The position numbers and the translations under genes are program-made. A stretch of DNA of 64,000 nucleotides from Hericium rajendrae (taxonomy: Eukaryota; Basidiomycota; Agaricomycetes; Russulales; Hericiaceae): NCBI GenBank assembly GCA_033439255.1, contig JAVRDV010000018.1:186001-250000 (forward strand), in the 5' to 3' direction. Under the pieces are notes generated by a model, which was not told the origin of the DNA, made no database searches, and saw only the letters and a list, made by a program, of their open reading frames with translations. Positions within the stretch are counted from its first letter, which is position 1. Every line of letters starts with the position of its first letter. This document shows, piece after piece, positions 1 to 12,313 of this stretch.

Positions 1-1108
1 TCTTGACAACTGCTGGAGCGCTTGAGACGTTCTTGGGCTCGTTCGAAAGCGTTTGAGAAGGCGAAGAGGATGGTGGAGTGGTTTAAGGAGCAGGGGCAAC
101 GTACAAAGCATGATTTGCGTCCAAAACCTCCCTACATCGCCTGACAGAGCCTGATCTCAGCGATCTACAGCCCCCCCAGCCTCCTGGACTTGAAGCGAGG
201 TGGAAAGCGTTTGAAAAGCGAATAGGATACAAAAGAAACCGAGGGAATCCATCCAGAAATGAGAGAGTTAGAGAGGGGGTGAACTACCAGGCTCCCTGAC
301 CCTCTCCTCGGCATGGGACTCCTCGAGGCGAGGCCCTGTTGATAGGGCAATGAAGCGAAGCATCTCTATAAGGACTAGAGATGCATATAGGGCCCTCCAA
401 GCAGCCAGAATTGGGCCGAAGGAGGAGCCAGAGGCAGGGAGCTGCCCAGAGGAGGAGGAGGCCTGGAATGGCCGAGCGAGTCTTGCGTCGACAGACAGCG
501 GCTGGAGAACACATGGGACATATTCTATGCGAAGGTAGGGAGCTCCTGGGACTGCCAGGGACATGGATTCCACGTCCCTGAGGTCCTCAACTCGAGGAGG
601 AGGAGGAGTCTTGATGGCAGGAGGAAGAGCACCTGCATACCGGAATAGGATATCGACACCTTCGGCGACTCGTGCCTGCAATGTGCGCCAGGCCCAGCGA
701 ACGTCCCAGGGAGATGGTGACCCATGGAGACAGGAACGGAGAACGAGATCCCTGTCGACCGTGAAGACAGACCTTGGGGGGTATGGCAGGCAAAACCAGA
801 CTTGATCGAGCGACGATTGAAGTCGCTCGATGACCTCTAAGGCAAAATGGAGCAAGGGCTCCCTGATCTGAAACCGATGGGCTTGGATACCAAGCCCATT
901 GTCGACAAGATCGCTGTCGACAAAGGAATGAGACCGGAGAGCGAGAACGCGGCTCTCCAGTGAATGGCGATAAGACGACTTGACATCGTCACTTGAGATA
1001 AGGAACCTGGACATGGATGCCACGTCCAGGGAGAGGGAAACTGAATGAGGCATGTGAAGTCCTCACCAGCCAGCCAGAGATGAGTGGACTTCCGGATGTA
1101 TCCACCTT
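1..1108. other. Edge segment, probably the body of an LTR element cut by the window
   Basis: This stretch keeps its CpG dinucleotides, unlike the DNA to its right, and abuts an LTR-like repeat. The minus strand is open for 262 codons (268-1053), but I recognise no domain in it. The plus strand also has short protein-like stretches before 290. A purine tract near 268-281 resembles the polypurine tract of the gypsy element at 12314. Orientation and family are unresolved. It is treated as a fossil and not interpreted further. Confidence 0.3.
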
Positions 1109-1595
1109 TGTAACGGACGATAGAGGTCGAGCCGCTACTGCCCAGGAAGTCCAAGGTAGGCGAGCAAGTGAGGAGGGTATAAAGGTGTCGTAGACCTCCT
1201 AGAGAGAGTCCACGAGCTAGAGCTAACAGAACCGAGGATGCCTCAGTCCTGCAGCCAAGCAGATGAGTGATGAGCTGGCACCTCCTCTGAGGGCCAGCAG
1301 CAGATATAGACCTCCTGATGAGGGTTTTGGGGGCCACACACCTTCCTTTGAGGGTTGGATCCCAAGAGAACCTTTCAGATATGAGGAGAACAAGCAGAGA
1401 CTGAGACAAAAGCAGACAGATGGTGGTGAGTTGGCAAGATAGATCCTTATTCCCAATAAGGAAATCCGCTCTAAGTACATGATTCAAACTCAGCTATCCT
1501 AATAAGGAAACTCTGCAAAACTCGAAAAGTAAGCCAGGTAGAAAAGAGTAAGAAAGTAGAAGACTATAGTAGTAACTGATAAACCATCCGTTACA
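1109..1595. repeat. LTR-like repeat with TGTAACGG...CCGTTACA ends
   Basis: The segment starts TGTAACGG and ends CCGTTACA, an 8-bp inverted terminal repeat typical of LTRs, over 487 bp. A TATAAAG box lies at 1178-1184 on the plus strand. The 5-bp flanks do not match, so it is either one LTR of an element extending to the left of the window or an old solo LTR that has lost its target duplication. Confidence 0.5.
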
Positions 1596-1947
1596 CCCAC
1601 TGTCTCATTGTTTCTTCACATTCAGGAAGAGTATTTCTGCCTTGAGCATAGTGGAGCATATGAGTATACTCATGACACCTTGTAGCACAGAACATGATGT
1701 GATACTGTAGCTACACAGCTCTCAACACAGATGCAAGAGCATACACCTTGTCTACAGTGAGCTGATAAAGTACTCTGCATATGGAACATAGATCTTATAT
1801 TTGCTTTGATATAATACATCTACAAGATCAGTACATCAAGCATGGAGGCCTCCGTTGTATTGTGAAAGAAGAACAGGTTCTCACAGGATATGAGCACATC
1901 ACTGGCATTGAAATTTTGAAATTATTCAATCTATCTAGGATGAGCGC
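1596..1947. other. Gene-free spacer
   Basis: AT-rich, CpG-poor DNA. I see no gene or recognisable repeat here. Confidence 0.6.
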
Positions 1948-2328
1948 TGTCAAGACTAGGTTCAGGGGAACAGTGAAGCCATCCAAGTCACCCCAAGGGA
2001 TCAAGGATCAAAGAGCAGAGGATGTCATAGAGAGTAGAGATAGGCTGAGAATGTCTAGCATACAATGGGACTGGAGAGTCAAATGGACAACTGAGGAAGT
2101 CAGTCAGAAAGGTAGCCCTATATATACTGGAAGGATAGCCCAAAGGGGAACAAGGGATATCTTGAAAGGGGAACAAGAGAAAGAGGAACAAGGGATATCC
2201 CAAAGAGGAACAAAGGATATCCTAAAGGGGAACAAGGGATATCCTAACAGGGAACAAGGGGACATGACAAGGGAGTGTCCATATAGAGAACAAAGGGAAT
2301 GAAGAAGACCAATGGGTAATTCATGACA
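1948..2328 (-). repeat. Solo LTR, family 2
   Basis: It starts TGTCAAGACT and ends TTCATGACA, 381 bp. The 5-bp flanks are AGCGC and AGTGC, a target duplication with one transition. A near-identical inverted copy lies at 34919-35300. Inside are several degenerate copies of a ~22-bp motif (GGGGAACAAGGGATATCC). Its general design resembles the LTR of the gypsy element at 11891-25293, so I infer that the sense strand is minus. Almost all CpG is lost, so it is old. Confidence 0.85.
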
Positions 2329-5234
2329 AGTGCAAGTAAGAGTAGAGTGTGTAGGGTAGGATGTGAAATCTTGCACTGTCTGATGGTGTATGTGCCAATC
2401 ACGAGCTTGGCAATGATTAGCAGTTGTTTGAGATGGTGCAGACAGGATGCCTGCAATTCTAAGCTTAAAATATGTGAAATGGCATAGTGGTAGACACTCA
2501 ACTGCCAATGCAGGAGAAGAAGAGGAATATGACACAGGAAGGCAAACAAAAGAAATCTTGCATGATGGTGACAAAATAATTAATTGCTGATGGTATATAC
2601 TGAATATCTGAACTGACCACAAAGTAAACTCTGAAGCCTAGGCACACCTTGCTCATAACGAAGGAGAGTGTACAACCAAACATGAGCAAACAGAAATGAC
2701 ATGCACAAAAGAGACTACAACCAAACATGTACAATTGCTATGCAGCATACTTGGTAATAGTAGAGAAATCTCAGGCTTCACAATCCTGACATGTCAGCGG
2801 CATGCTTATCAAACTGGCACTCAGCTTCAGTTCCATTTCACATCTTCCATGCCCATGGCAACAGAATGGCAGTTTCATCAGCTGCAGCAGGACCTAGAAA
2901 GTCAGGACAATTGAGGATGATGATAAGCTACCGGCCCTTTCCTGCATTGCTTGTCACTGGTGCTGAACATGCTGGCCTTGTTTACACAGATGAGGCTCAT
3001 CAAAGATGCAACTACCTCATTCACTCTGATCTCCTACCTGATCCTCAGGCCAATACTCTATGGCATGTTCTCTACAACAGTCAAAATTATTATTCCTTCA
3101 TAATCACCATGAGCCTCGACACCACCACCATTCACTTCCTACTGGAGTAGGGACTAACATGAGTCAGAGTCACCTGCAGATCGACACAGGTATACCTGCA
3201 AAATTTACCTATGGGTTTCTGACCTGCACCTGGTGGCTGAGACCTGTCTAGATCTAGGTCAAGGTCTTAGAAAAACCCATTCACCTGTGAGTGACCTATA
3301 AGTAACCCGTACTACTTCATATAATGTGCAGCCCAAATTTCCTTTTGTAAAGGCTACAATATTATGATTTACAGCTTATACAAGACATCATGTATTTCTA
3401 CTTAAACAACTAACTATATCCATGATGCCCTCTGATGGCACACTTACTACCCTGCATTAGGCTCTCAGTGTCATCTGTGCACAGATGTACATACAGTGTA
3501 GTTGAAGCTGTGAGTGAGTGGGGGCACACAAGCTGATAGGACATGCAGAGCAGAGGCATATTGTCTCAGGCATCTAATAGTGTGTGGACCCACACAGGTG
3601 ACTGCATGCTGTTGAGAGGTGCAAGGAAGGTGCTGGCAGGATGTGGAATGCTCACATGTTATGTGATTGCTTATGGAGACAAGAGCATGAGATTGTGTCG
3701 ACAAGGTACTGTCAAAAAGACAGGTAATAAGATAGACCAATGCAGTGGAGTGTTATTGTGTAAAACATTTCTGCATAACACCTGTAGCATTCTGTCAGCA
3801 GGCAGAATCAAGGCTTCAAAGAAGGATGACACACCTTAGACACTTTACTGGTTCCTATGCCTCCTATACCTGATGCTCACAGTCACATAAACATGCCCAG
3901 TTACTTTTCTGAGACTGCCTCTGTCCCTGCCTGCTGCCATCACATGCTCATCAGCCTCATATCCATGGAGGCACATGAAGCCATGCATGTAGGACTGCAT
4001 GTTGTTGAGGATGCAAGGGCAGGCACAGTGCTGAAGTCCATGCAGATGGACTTATGCAGATGATCAGTGAATGGTGATCAAGTTGCATTGCTACAGCAAC
4101 AGGGCTCAACACTTAGTTATGACTGGCTTTTCACGCAGTGTTGGGACTATGCATGCTCTTGTGCATGCGAGTAGAAAGTAAAGTCCTGTACATGTGAGCA
4201 CAGATTGTGAGAGATGGGTAGAGGCTGGGACAGAGGGTCATCAAAAGCAGGGGAGGATGGAGAGCGCAGACAATTCACAAGAGGCAAGATAGCTGTTGAT
4301 AGATGATAAGGACATTATAGGCTGTCAAATAATGCAAAATGAGTCTCACTCAATAACGAGCAAGATTTCAAAGATTAGTACAGTGAAGTGAAATTAGAAG
4401 TTGTTTGGACTCACCTAAGCACCTCTAGTCACTATAAAAACCCTTCCAACTATTGAACCAAACCAAGGACTATTGTGTTGAATGAAGAACCATATTTGAA
4501 TGAAGAGAAGAGGAATATAAGACTGAATTACACACTGACCTATTACTGACCTGCAAGTGACCCATGATGTCATGGGTATCTGACCTGCAGCTCTGGATCA
4601 TCCGATGGCTGAAACCCACACAGATCCAGGTCAGCCCTCTCACCATATCGAATACCCACAGATTTGGATCTGGATCACCTGTGGGTGCACTTGTGTCGAA
4701 CCCTATACTGGAGTCTGACTTTGCTAAAAAGTAGTATGGGTGCTCCATCCCCTGCTCTGACAGTAAACTGCTTAACATAGACCATTGCCCATACATATGT
4801 TTGCTCAATGCTGTGGGCACACATCTGAAAAAAATGGTTCCTTGAGTGATACATCAGGAACCCTTTCAGTCTTCTTAGTGATCTTATTGGTCTGATTTGG
4901 ATCTGGTGGATCTGGTTTTTGTCTGGTTTGTCTGGTTTTTATGTAGCCAAGACTGCATTACTGAAGTCACACCTTGAATATGGTAGCGAAGCCTCAGTTA
5001 CCAGTAGATAATCAGTTTGATATCTGTTGATCCAGAGATGTTACAAGCTCAGAATCATGGCTACAGTAGTTTTCATAGAACATGTAGATCATAAAATAAA
5101 AATGTTGAATTCTGACCATCATGCATCCTCATAAGCATATTCCAAAGCAACAGTCATTGTTTTTACTATAAACATTCACAATATATATTCATTGGGCTTA
5201 GATAGTACATTTACAAATTAAATAAGTCAGCAGA
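2329..5234. other. Gene-free, CpG-poor stretch with a dispersed repeat
   Basis: No credible gene. Two direct copies of a diverged ~100-140 bp repeat lie at 3195-3296 and 4550-4690. Both share CCTGCAA near the start, ATGGGT.TCTGACCTGCA in the middle and CACCTGTGRGTG at the end. The rest is AT-rich with TG/CA excess, as expected from old methylated DNA. Confidence 0.5.
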
Positions 5235-5528
5235 AGAATGCATGTGAGTCCGTACGGAGGTGCAGGAAACAGTGAGGGGGGCAGGCAACAGCATGGACAT
5301 GCTGAAGGCAGCATGGGCACACTGCGCAGGCATGCTGGATGTGGTGCAGGGGCGTGTGAGTCCATACAGGGGCACAGAAGGCAGCAGGGGGTGCAAGCAG
5401 CGATATGGGCACATGAGAGGTGGCATAGGCACATACAAGGTGGCACGGGCATGCATACATTGGCACGGGTGCATGTGAGTCAGTGTGGGGTCGCAGAAGG
5501 TGCAGGCATGCACCAGACCTTGTAGGCA

Positions 5529-7397
5529 GTTTAAAAACCCTACCGGACCTTGTCGGAGTTGGGGTTACAAACCACCCAGCAACTTTTTCAGCTAGGTTAA
5601 AAACCTTTCATGGGTTAAAATCTATTAATCTTGGATAAGATTGTGGCTGATGGGATGATCCAATGGGGATATATTATATATGGCTGTGATCATATTTGAA
5701 AGAAGAATCCAAATATAGTACCCATAAGCTTATGTAATCAGGGGTAATTTTTCAATTTGGCAATTATATGATATATATATCATTTTGCTCCGTTTCTTAT
5801 GCTGATTTCAAATCTGATGGCTGATATGTTATGTAAACATGTATAATTTTTAAATTTGGTAACTATATGATATATATATGTTTGAGCTCCATTTTTGAAG
5901 CTAGATCTGAATATGATGACTATATGTTTATATAATCTATTATATATAGAAATTTTTGGTTTGACAATTGAATATATTCATTTTAGCACCATTTTTCAAG
6001 CCAAATGTGAATATAATGTCTGTTTACAGATTGAATGACTGTTTGAGCTTGCAACACTCATACTATGTTATGTAGTAATACAAATCAGTATATTGCTCAT
6101 TCTATTTTTTTGCTTGGCTATTCAGCTTGATAAAGTATCAGGCTAAATGCAGCTTCTCAAGACCTTTCCAACAGTGCTACATTCATATCAATCGAATAAG
6201 TATTGACTGAGATATTCACAAATCTTTGTTTTATACAAAGCATTTGGTCGACTATTTTGCAATTTGCAAGTGCATCTGTATAGCTATGCTGGTCAAACCA
6301 CTTGTCTGTCACTCACATGCCACATGGTTATGATTTAGGCATATATCACTTTTTTATATATGATTAAATATATACTATGTTCACATCAAAGAGTTGACAT
6401 TTATAAGAGCATAAGAGATCATAAGATATGATAGATAGATTGACTCAATCACCCATATATACTAACCCAACCCAACCCTATAGCCAACTTCATATCAGTT
6501 GTAATAAGTACTTATAGATAAATACAATCAAACATAATAGAAATGGAGAAATAATAGCAATTAGAGTATAAAAAAGTGATATATGTCTCAATCGTAGTCG
6601 CGTGGCATGTGAGTGACAGACAAGTAGTTTGACCAGCATAGCTATACAGATGCACTTGCAAATTGCAAAATAGTCGACCAAATGCTTTGTGTAAAACAAA
6701 GATTTGTGAATATCTCAGCCAATACTTATTCGATTGATATGAATGTAGCACTGTTGAAAAGGTCTTGAAAAGCTGCATTTAGCCTGATACTTTATCAAGC
6801 TGAGTAGCAAAGCAAAAAAATAGAATGAGCAATATACTGATTTGTATTACTACATAACATAGTATGAGTGTTGCAAGCTCAAACAGTCATTCAATCTGTA
6901 AACAGACATTATATTCACATTTGGCTTGAAAAATGGTGCTAAAATGAATATATTCAATTGTCAAACCAAAAATTTCTATATATAATAGATTATATAAACA
7001 TATAGTCATCATATTCAGATCCAGCTTCAAAAATGGAGCTCAAACATATATATATCATATAATTACCAAATTTAAAAATTATACATGTTTACATAACATA
7101 TCAGCCATCAGATTTGAAATCAGCATAAGAAACGGAGCAAAATGATATATATATCATATAATTGCCAAATTGAAAAATTACCCCTGATTACATAAGCTTA
7201 TGGGTACTATATTTGGATTCTTCTTTCAAATATGATCACAGCCATATATAATATATCCCCATTGGATCATCCCATCAGCCACAATCTTATCCAAGATTAA
7301 TGGATTTTTAACCCATGAAAGGTTTTTAACCTAGCTGGAAAAGTTGCTGGGTGGTTTGTAACCCCAACTCTGACAAGGTCCGGTAGGGTTTTTAAAC
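5529..7397. mobile_element. Foldback element with ~830-bp inverted arms
   Basis: The arms 5529-6357 and 6567-7397 are inverted copies of each other, about 97-98% identical by eye, separated by about 209 bp of unrelated spacer. Both ends read GTTTAAAAACCC going inward. The arms are AT-rich with ATATGATATATATAT runs and no coding potential; frames near 6490-6778 are short and unconvincing. The element sits inside the left arm of unit 1. No target duplication is visible. It could be a foldback (FB)-type element or two head-to-head copies of one repeat. Confidence 0.8.
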
Positions 7398-8073
7398 AAG
7401 CTACATGGACGCCTCAGGCATGCAGGAGGTGGTACAGGTATGCTGGCAGCAGCATGGACATGTAAGCATCAGCACAGAAGTCAGCAGGGAGGTGCATGCA
7501 ACTCTGTGCGTGGTGCTAGAGGCTGCAGGAGGGATGCAGACACAGCGTTGCTGGCATGATCGAGTCGACAGGGGTGCACAAGAGGCAGCATAGACAGTGA
7601 GAGGCAGTGCAGATGCACGAGAAGTGATGGATGATGCAGGAGGTGGCATGAATGTTAATGAGTGCAGTGTGGACATTGATGAGTGCAACATGGAGTGCTG
7701 GCATTGGCATGGCCACGCTAGAGGTGGTGTGAGCACAGAAAGCAGCAGGGAGGGCTCAGGAGGCAGTGCCAGTGTGCAGGAGGCAGCACAGAGGCTCAAG
7801 CATTGGCACAGATGCATGCAAGTCTGCACGGGGATGGAGAGGTAGCAGAGGTGCACAGGAGGCAGCATCAGTATGATCGAGGCTGCAGGGGTGCACGAGA
7901 GGCAGCATGGAGTGTGAGAGACGTTACAGGTGCACGAGAGGTGGAGGTGGTGGGTACATGCAGGAGGCAGTGTGGACATGCGCAAGTTGGCAGGGGTGTA
8001 TATGAGCCAGTGGGGACATGTGCAAGCTGATGCCAGATGCACAATTTGGCAGGGGCATGTGTAGTATCAAAAT

Positions 8074-8095
8074 GAGAGTATCAGGTGATACTCTC
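8074..8095. repeat. Hairpin H1 (left edge of unit 1 core)
   Basis: Perfect 10-bp stem GAGAGTATCA/TGATACTCTC with a 2-nt loop. On the minus strand it follows a splice-like donor GTAAGT and a CACTGAT branch-like site. Confidence 0.85.
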
Positions 8096-8511
8096 GATAT
8101 CAGTGCAAAAAAAAGATCAATGAAGTTGTTCAACTTACCTTATAGCCCTCTACACTATTGGCCATACCTTGCAAGTTTGAAAGACAAGGCATGGGATGTG
8201 TTTGGCTGCAGCCAAATGTTTTCCATGCATCTCTCGCATTTTTTTTTGTTCAAGTTGAAATGCACACAAGCATGGCTCGCTGTGCACTGATTCATTTGAA
8301 TAACCATATATGATCATTCAAATGAATTGGGCCACGTGGCTCCATGTGCAACAACTATGTGCATGACTTGACTTTGTTTGCCACATCATCTTCCACCTCT
8401 TCCTCACTGTGAAAATTTTTTTATAAGTATCTCTCATTCTTTTTTGATACTTTTTGGGCTGAGAACAAAGGTGATACCTATAGGTTTTTTATAGCTTTGT
8501 TGTCTAATCAA

Positions 8512-8545
8512 GAGAGTATCGCTCGACAATGTAAGTGATACTCTC
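8512..8545. repeat. Hairpin H2 (right edge of unit 1 core)
   Basis: GAGAGTATC pairs with GATACTCTC around a loop containing GCTCG. It is preceded at once by TCTAATCAAG, which looks like an intron 3' end. Confidence 0.8.
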
Positions 8546-9610
8546 ATTTTTGTGCACTTCACATGCTCCCACCGACTCCTGCACACCCACGCCATCTCCT
8601 GCATGCCCATGTCGCTGCCCGTGCACCCACATTGCCATCCATGCACCTGTGCCACTGCTCGTGCACCTCCACTGGCTCACTCACATCTGTGCTGCCTGCT
8701 GTGCACCAGTACCAACTTGCACATGCCCCTGCTGCCTCTTGCATACTGCTTGCCAACTCATGCACAGCTCCACCCATGCCTCTGCACTCTCATTCCCCTG
8801 ACTGACTCTCGCATGCTGCCACACCAACTTCTGTGTACTCCCACCAACTCCCCTATGCCTCCACTGACTCGATCATGTCAGTGCCACATCCCGTGCCCCC
8901 GAGAAGACTCACACGCCCCTGCAGTGCATCCAGATACCCATGCCACCTCAGTGTGGTCATGTCACCTCCAACGTGACCATATCAATGCCTGCACTGACAC
9001 CTGCACTGATGCCTGCACCAATGCCTGCATGCTTACATGCCCATGCTGATGCCTGCATGTCCACACCAGCTATTGCATGCCCATACAGACTTGCTCACAG
9101 TCACACAGACTCGCACACTCCAGCATGGACTCAACATGTCCTCTGCTGACTCCTGCATCTCTGTGCTGATGCTTGCATGGGGGCATCAACACCTGCACAG
9201 GGACACCAATGCCTGTATGTTCATGCTACTGTCAGCATGCTCACACCACTGTTAGTATGCCCATGCTGCCTTCCATGCTCCTGCACCTCTTGCACCCTCA
9301 CATCAACTCGCATATGTGCACAGATTCTTATATGTCCATGCTGCCTTGCATGTGCCCATGCCACTTCCTGCATGCCTATGCCACTGCTCGCACACCTGCG
9401 CCAACTACAGTGCACATCCACGCTGAAGCCTATATGTCATGCCAATTCTTGCATGCCTGTGCTGATACCCATGCACCTCTGCTGATGTGCATACACCTGC
9501 ACTGATGCCTGTGCATCTGTATCAAGCTCTGTGTACCTTTGCCACCTTCTGCACATGCCTGCCAACTTCTGCATGTCCCTCACTGATCCCCACACACCCA
9601 TGTTGCCTTG

Positions 9611-10937
9611 TGTAGTGCATGGAGCAAAACATTTCTCACAAGGCATTGGATACTGTAGGTGCAGAAGAATATGGGCTGGGAGATATACTAGTAGTGTACA
9701 AGATGTAATCAGCCAGAAATATAGTATCTTCTCTGGTATACTGCCAAAGATCTGATATAAGAGAGATGATAATGGATGATAACAAACTATACATAACTAT
9801 AGGTGGAATGGAGCTACCAAAGGGTATAGACTCTATTGTAGGTGTACTGTAGATACCATAGCTTTAAGCAGCTATGGTATATTTGCTCATCTACAGACTG
9901 CTACAGATCAGCTACAGGTAGCAAATATAGAGACCCACTTGTTACCAAGAGCTACGCAATCTATGGAATCTTTTTCAGCTACTGTAGGGTAATATTGCTA
10001 CTGTAGATCCCTGTAGAATCTACACCTTTTCTAGATGCACTTGATCTTGCTTTACACTATTGGAACTTCAATCTCTGACAACCCCAATGCTAATCTCTGC
10101 AGATCTTCATGTCAGTCTGTGGAGAGGGTCAAAATATGTTTTGATTTTGAATTCTTATTTGTAAATTAAGGGCAACTCAGTTATTGAGCACAAAACATCT
10201 CATATCATAGAAATAAGGCCAAGAAAAGTTGTCCAGTGTAACTATTGTATGTGGTCTTGCGATAAGAGGTTGAAACTGATAAACTCTGTACCAGTACCAA
10301 GTGATATCAGATGTCAGCAAACTGCATGTCATGTATGTCCTTCATCATTGTTCCAAATGTTTATAAAAGGACAGAAGTGGTGAAAGTAGGAAATGATGAT
10401 GGTGGCTATCAAATAAGCTACACTTCTGTTCCATCTTATGCTGTGCATCAGGATTACTTACTCATGCTGTCTATGATTCATTAACACACAGTGCACTAGA
10501 GTGCTGGCTGAGTATGGGTGAGCTCTTTAGATAACATTGATGATTTATATTCTACTGAACTCATACCTATAATTGGCAAAACAATTGAAAGCAAGGTGTT
10601 CTCATGACCTCCAACCTTCTGATACATTCCATACTATTCATGGCTTATAAGTATCTGACTTTTCTTAAATGGCCTCATATACAGTGTATGATATGGTTCA
10701 TCTGACAATATTTTCCATCCAGGGATTTCTTCTCTTTATGAATTAAATGCACTTGAACTCCACATCTACTGTCATTGTTAATGATATCTGATGTCAACTA
10801 GTGCTTGCTACTATATGCTGTCTCCTCAAAAGCTTGCTGTAGCACATGCATTTACTCAAAGTAGATGTATTCTCCAATAACTAAACTTGCTCCCTCAACC
10901 CTGCATGGATCTGCTACCAAGACTAGCAGAGCTCCAA
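9611..10937. other. Gene-free stretch with a CTGTAG/CTACAG cluster
   Basis: No gene seen. Between about 9835 and 10020 the motif CTGTAG or its complement occurs repeatedly. A similar cluster lies at 57363-57620 and a weaker one at 25540-25680. Such clusters are typical of subterminal transposase-binding repeats, but I could not define termini. Confidence 0.4.
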
Positions 10938-11360
10938 TGTCAAGACTCAGTTGTAGACAGCAGAGAATCACCCAAGTCACCAGCAATAATGGGAGTGAGA
11001 GAGCAGAGAGCAACTAATAGTGCAGTGACCTGTATTGGAGGTACAGTATGGTACAGATAAAATGGACAATCTAGGGAAATAGGCAAGCAACAGAGAGCCT
11101 ATAAGTACTGAAACAACAATGGAAAAAGAACAATGGACACCATAACAGGTCGAACAATAGAGTGAGAACAATGATGGCCAAATGGAGAACAATAGAAGGG
11201 AGAACAATAGGATGTCTCAAAGGAGAACAAGGACATAGGTGAAGGATAGCCCCAGGTCATGTGAGAAAGTAAACATGTGATGAGACAGCTGGAGCACATG
11301 ACTGATGCAATGGCTTGATGACAGAGAAGAAGGCAGAGAGAAATGGAGCAATCCATGACA
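10938..11360 (-). repeat. Solo LTR of the gypsy family at 11891
   Basis: 423 bp, the same length as the two LTRs of the element at 11891-25293 and alignable end to end with them (TGTCAAGACT...CATGACA on the plus strand). Most differences change CG in the young LTRs to TG or CA here, so this copy is much older. The flanking 5-mers do not match. Confidence 0.85.
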
Positions 11361-11890
11361 CTCAGCTCTACTGAATGAGGATGTTGCAAGTAAAACACTG
11401 CAATATAAAGACATTGAAAAGGATAATAAAGCACTTTAGAAATATCATCAGAGTACAGCATCATAGCTGTCCAATTTGGGTGCCTTACTGACAACTGTTC
11501 TCGAGTCTGCAGCAAATTCATATATACACGTACTACTCACACACATGCACAGACCTTTGAATGTCTGCTTAGAGCATAGATCCAACTTTCAGCCTATCTG
11601 TCACCACAAATTTCAGACCATAAATGTCTGAAGATCAGTGTGACCTCAGTTTCTGAGAGCATTTCATCCTCAAAATGGATTGCAGCCCAATGGCCAAATG
11701 AGTCAAACTCAATGGTATCGAGAGATTGGACATCAAAACCAGTGAGACCTTGAGAGAATCACATTTTCTTTGAATATTCTGCACTATCTCTGCCCTCTAG
11801 TCTCTCACAAGCAGACCTTGAAGAAGAGAGATAATGAGTTGATCTCTCTAATTAAGGTCTGCTATGAAGTGTGCTACCCAAACTGTAGGG
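11361..11890. other. Gene-free spacer
   Basis: CpG-poor DNA without a gene. It ends with TAGGG, the left target duplication of the gypsy insertion. Confidence 0.6.
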
Positions 11891-12313
11891 TGTCAAGACT
11901 CGGTCGTAGACAGCAGAGAACCACCCAAGTCACCAGCGATGATGGGAGCGAGAGAGCAGAGAGCGACTAGCAGCGCAGTGACCTGTATTGGAGGTACAGT
12001 ACGGTACAGACAAAATGGACAATCTAGGGAAATAGGCGAGCGACAGGGAGCCTATAAGTACTGGGACGACAATGGGAAAAGAACAATGGACACCATAACG
12101 GGTCGAACAATAGAGTGAGAACAATGGTGGCCAAAAGGAGAACAATAAGAGGGAGAACAATAGGATGTCCCAAAGGGGAACAAGGGCATGGGTGAAGGAT
12201 AGCCCCAGGTCATGTGAGGAAGTGAACATGTGATGGGGCTGCTGGAGCACATGACCAATGCGATGCCTTGATGGCAGAGAAGACGGCAGAGAGAAATGGA
12301 GCGATCCGTGACA
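11891..12313 (-). repeat. 3' LTR of the gypsy element
   Basis: On the plus strand it runs from TGTCAAGACT to CCGTGACA. It is bounded inside by the purine tract and outside by TAGGG. Confidence 0.95.

Larger units (their letters stand above)
5235..9610. mobile_element. Unit 1: element with two inverted GC-skewed arms around a hairpin-bounded core
   Basis: The left arm (5235-5528 and 7398-8070) is G-rich on the plus strand, a degenerate run of phrases such as GCATGCAGGAGGCAG with no fixed period. The right arm (8549-9610) is the C-rich mirror image. The core (8074-8545) is AT-rich and bounded by hairpins at both ends. Introns are predicted to run outward from the core: AAGGTAAGT at about 8136 read on the minus strand, and TCTAATCAAG before 8512 on the plus strand. 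The long frames in the arms are low-complexity by-products with C/H/P/S-rich or G/Q/V-rich translations and no domain. The left arm is split by the foldback element at 5529. No terminal inverted repeat was found, so the outer limits are approximate. Confidence 0.55.

Noticed and set aside
6466-6484. CTAACCCAACCCAACCCTA as a telomere remnant
   Set aside because: Only about three imperfect units within the spacer of the foldback element.
7401-9505. Long Cys/His/Pro/Ser-rich frames in unit 1, and the like in 25729-28590 and 30225-31432
   Set aside because: Degenerate low-complexity arms. Frames occur on both strands and shift with the repeat phrases; no conserved protein is supported.
8549-9610. 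Repeat arm as a CRISPR-like or true satellite array
   Set aside because: No constant repeat or spacer length, and the setting is eukaryotic.
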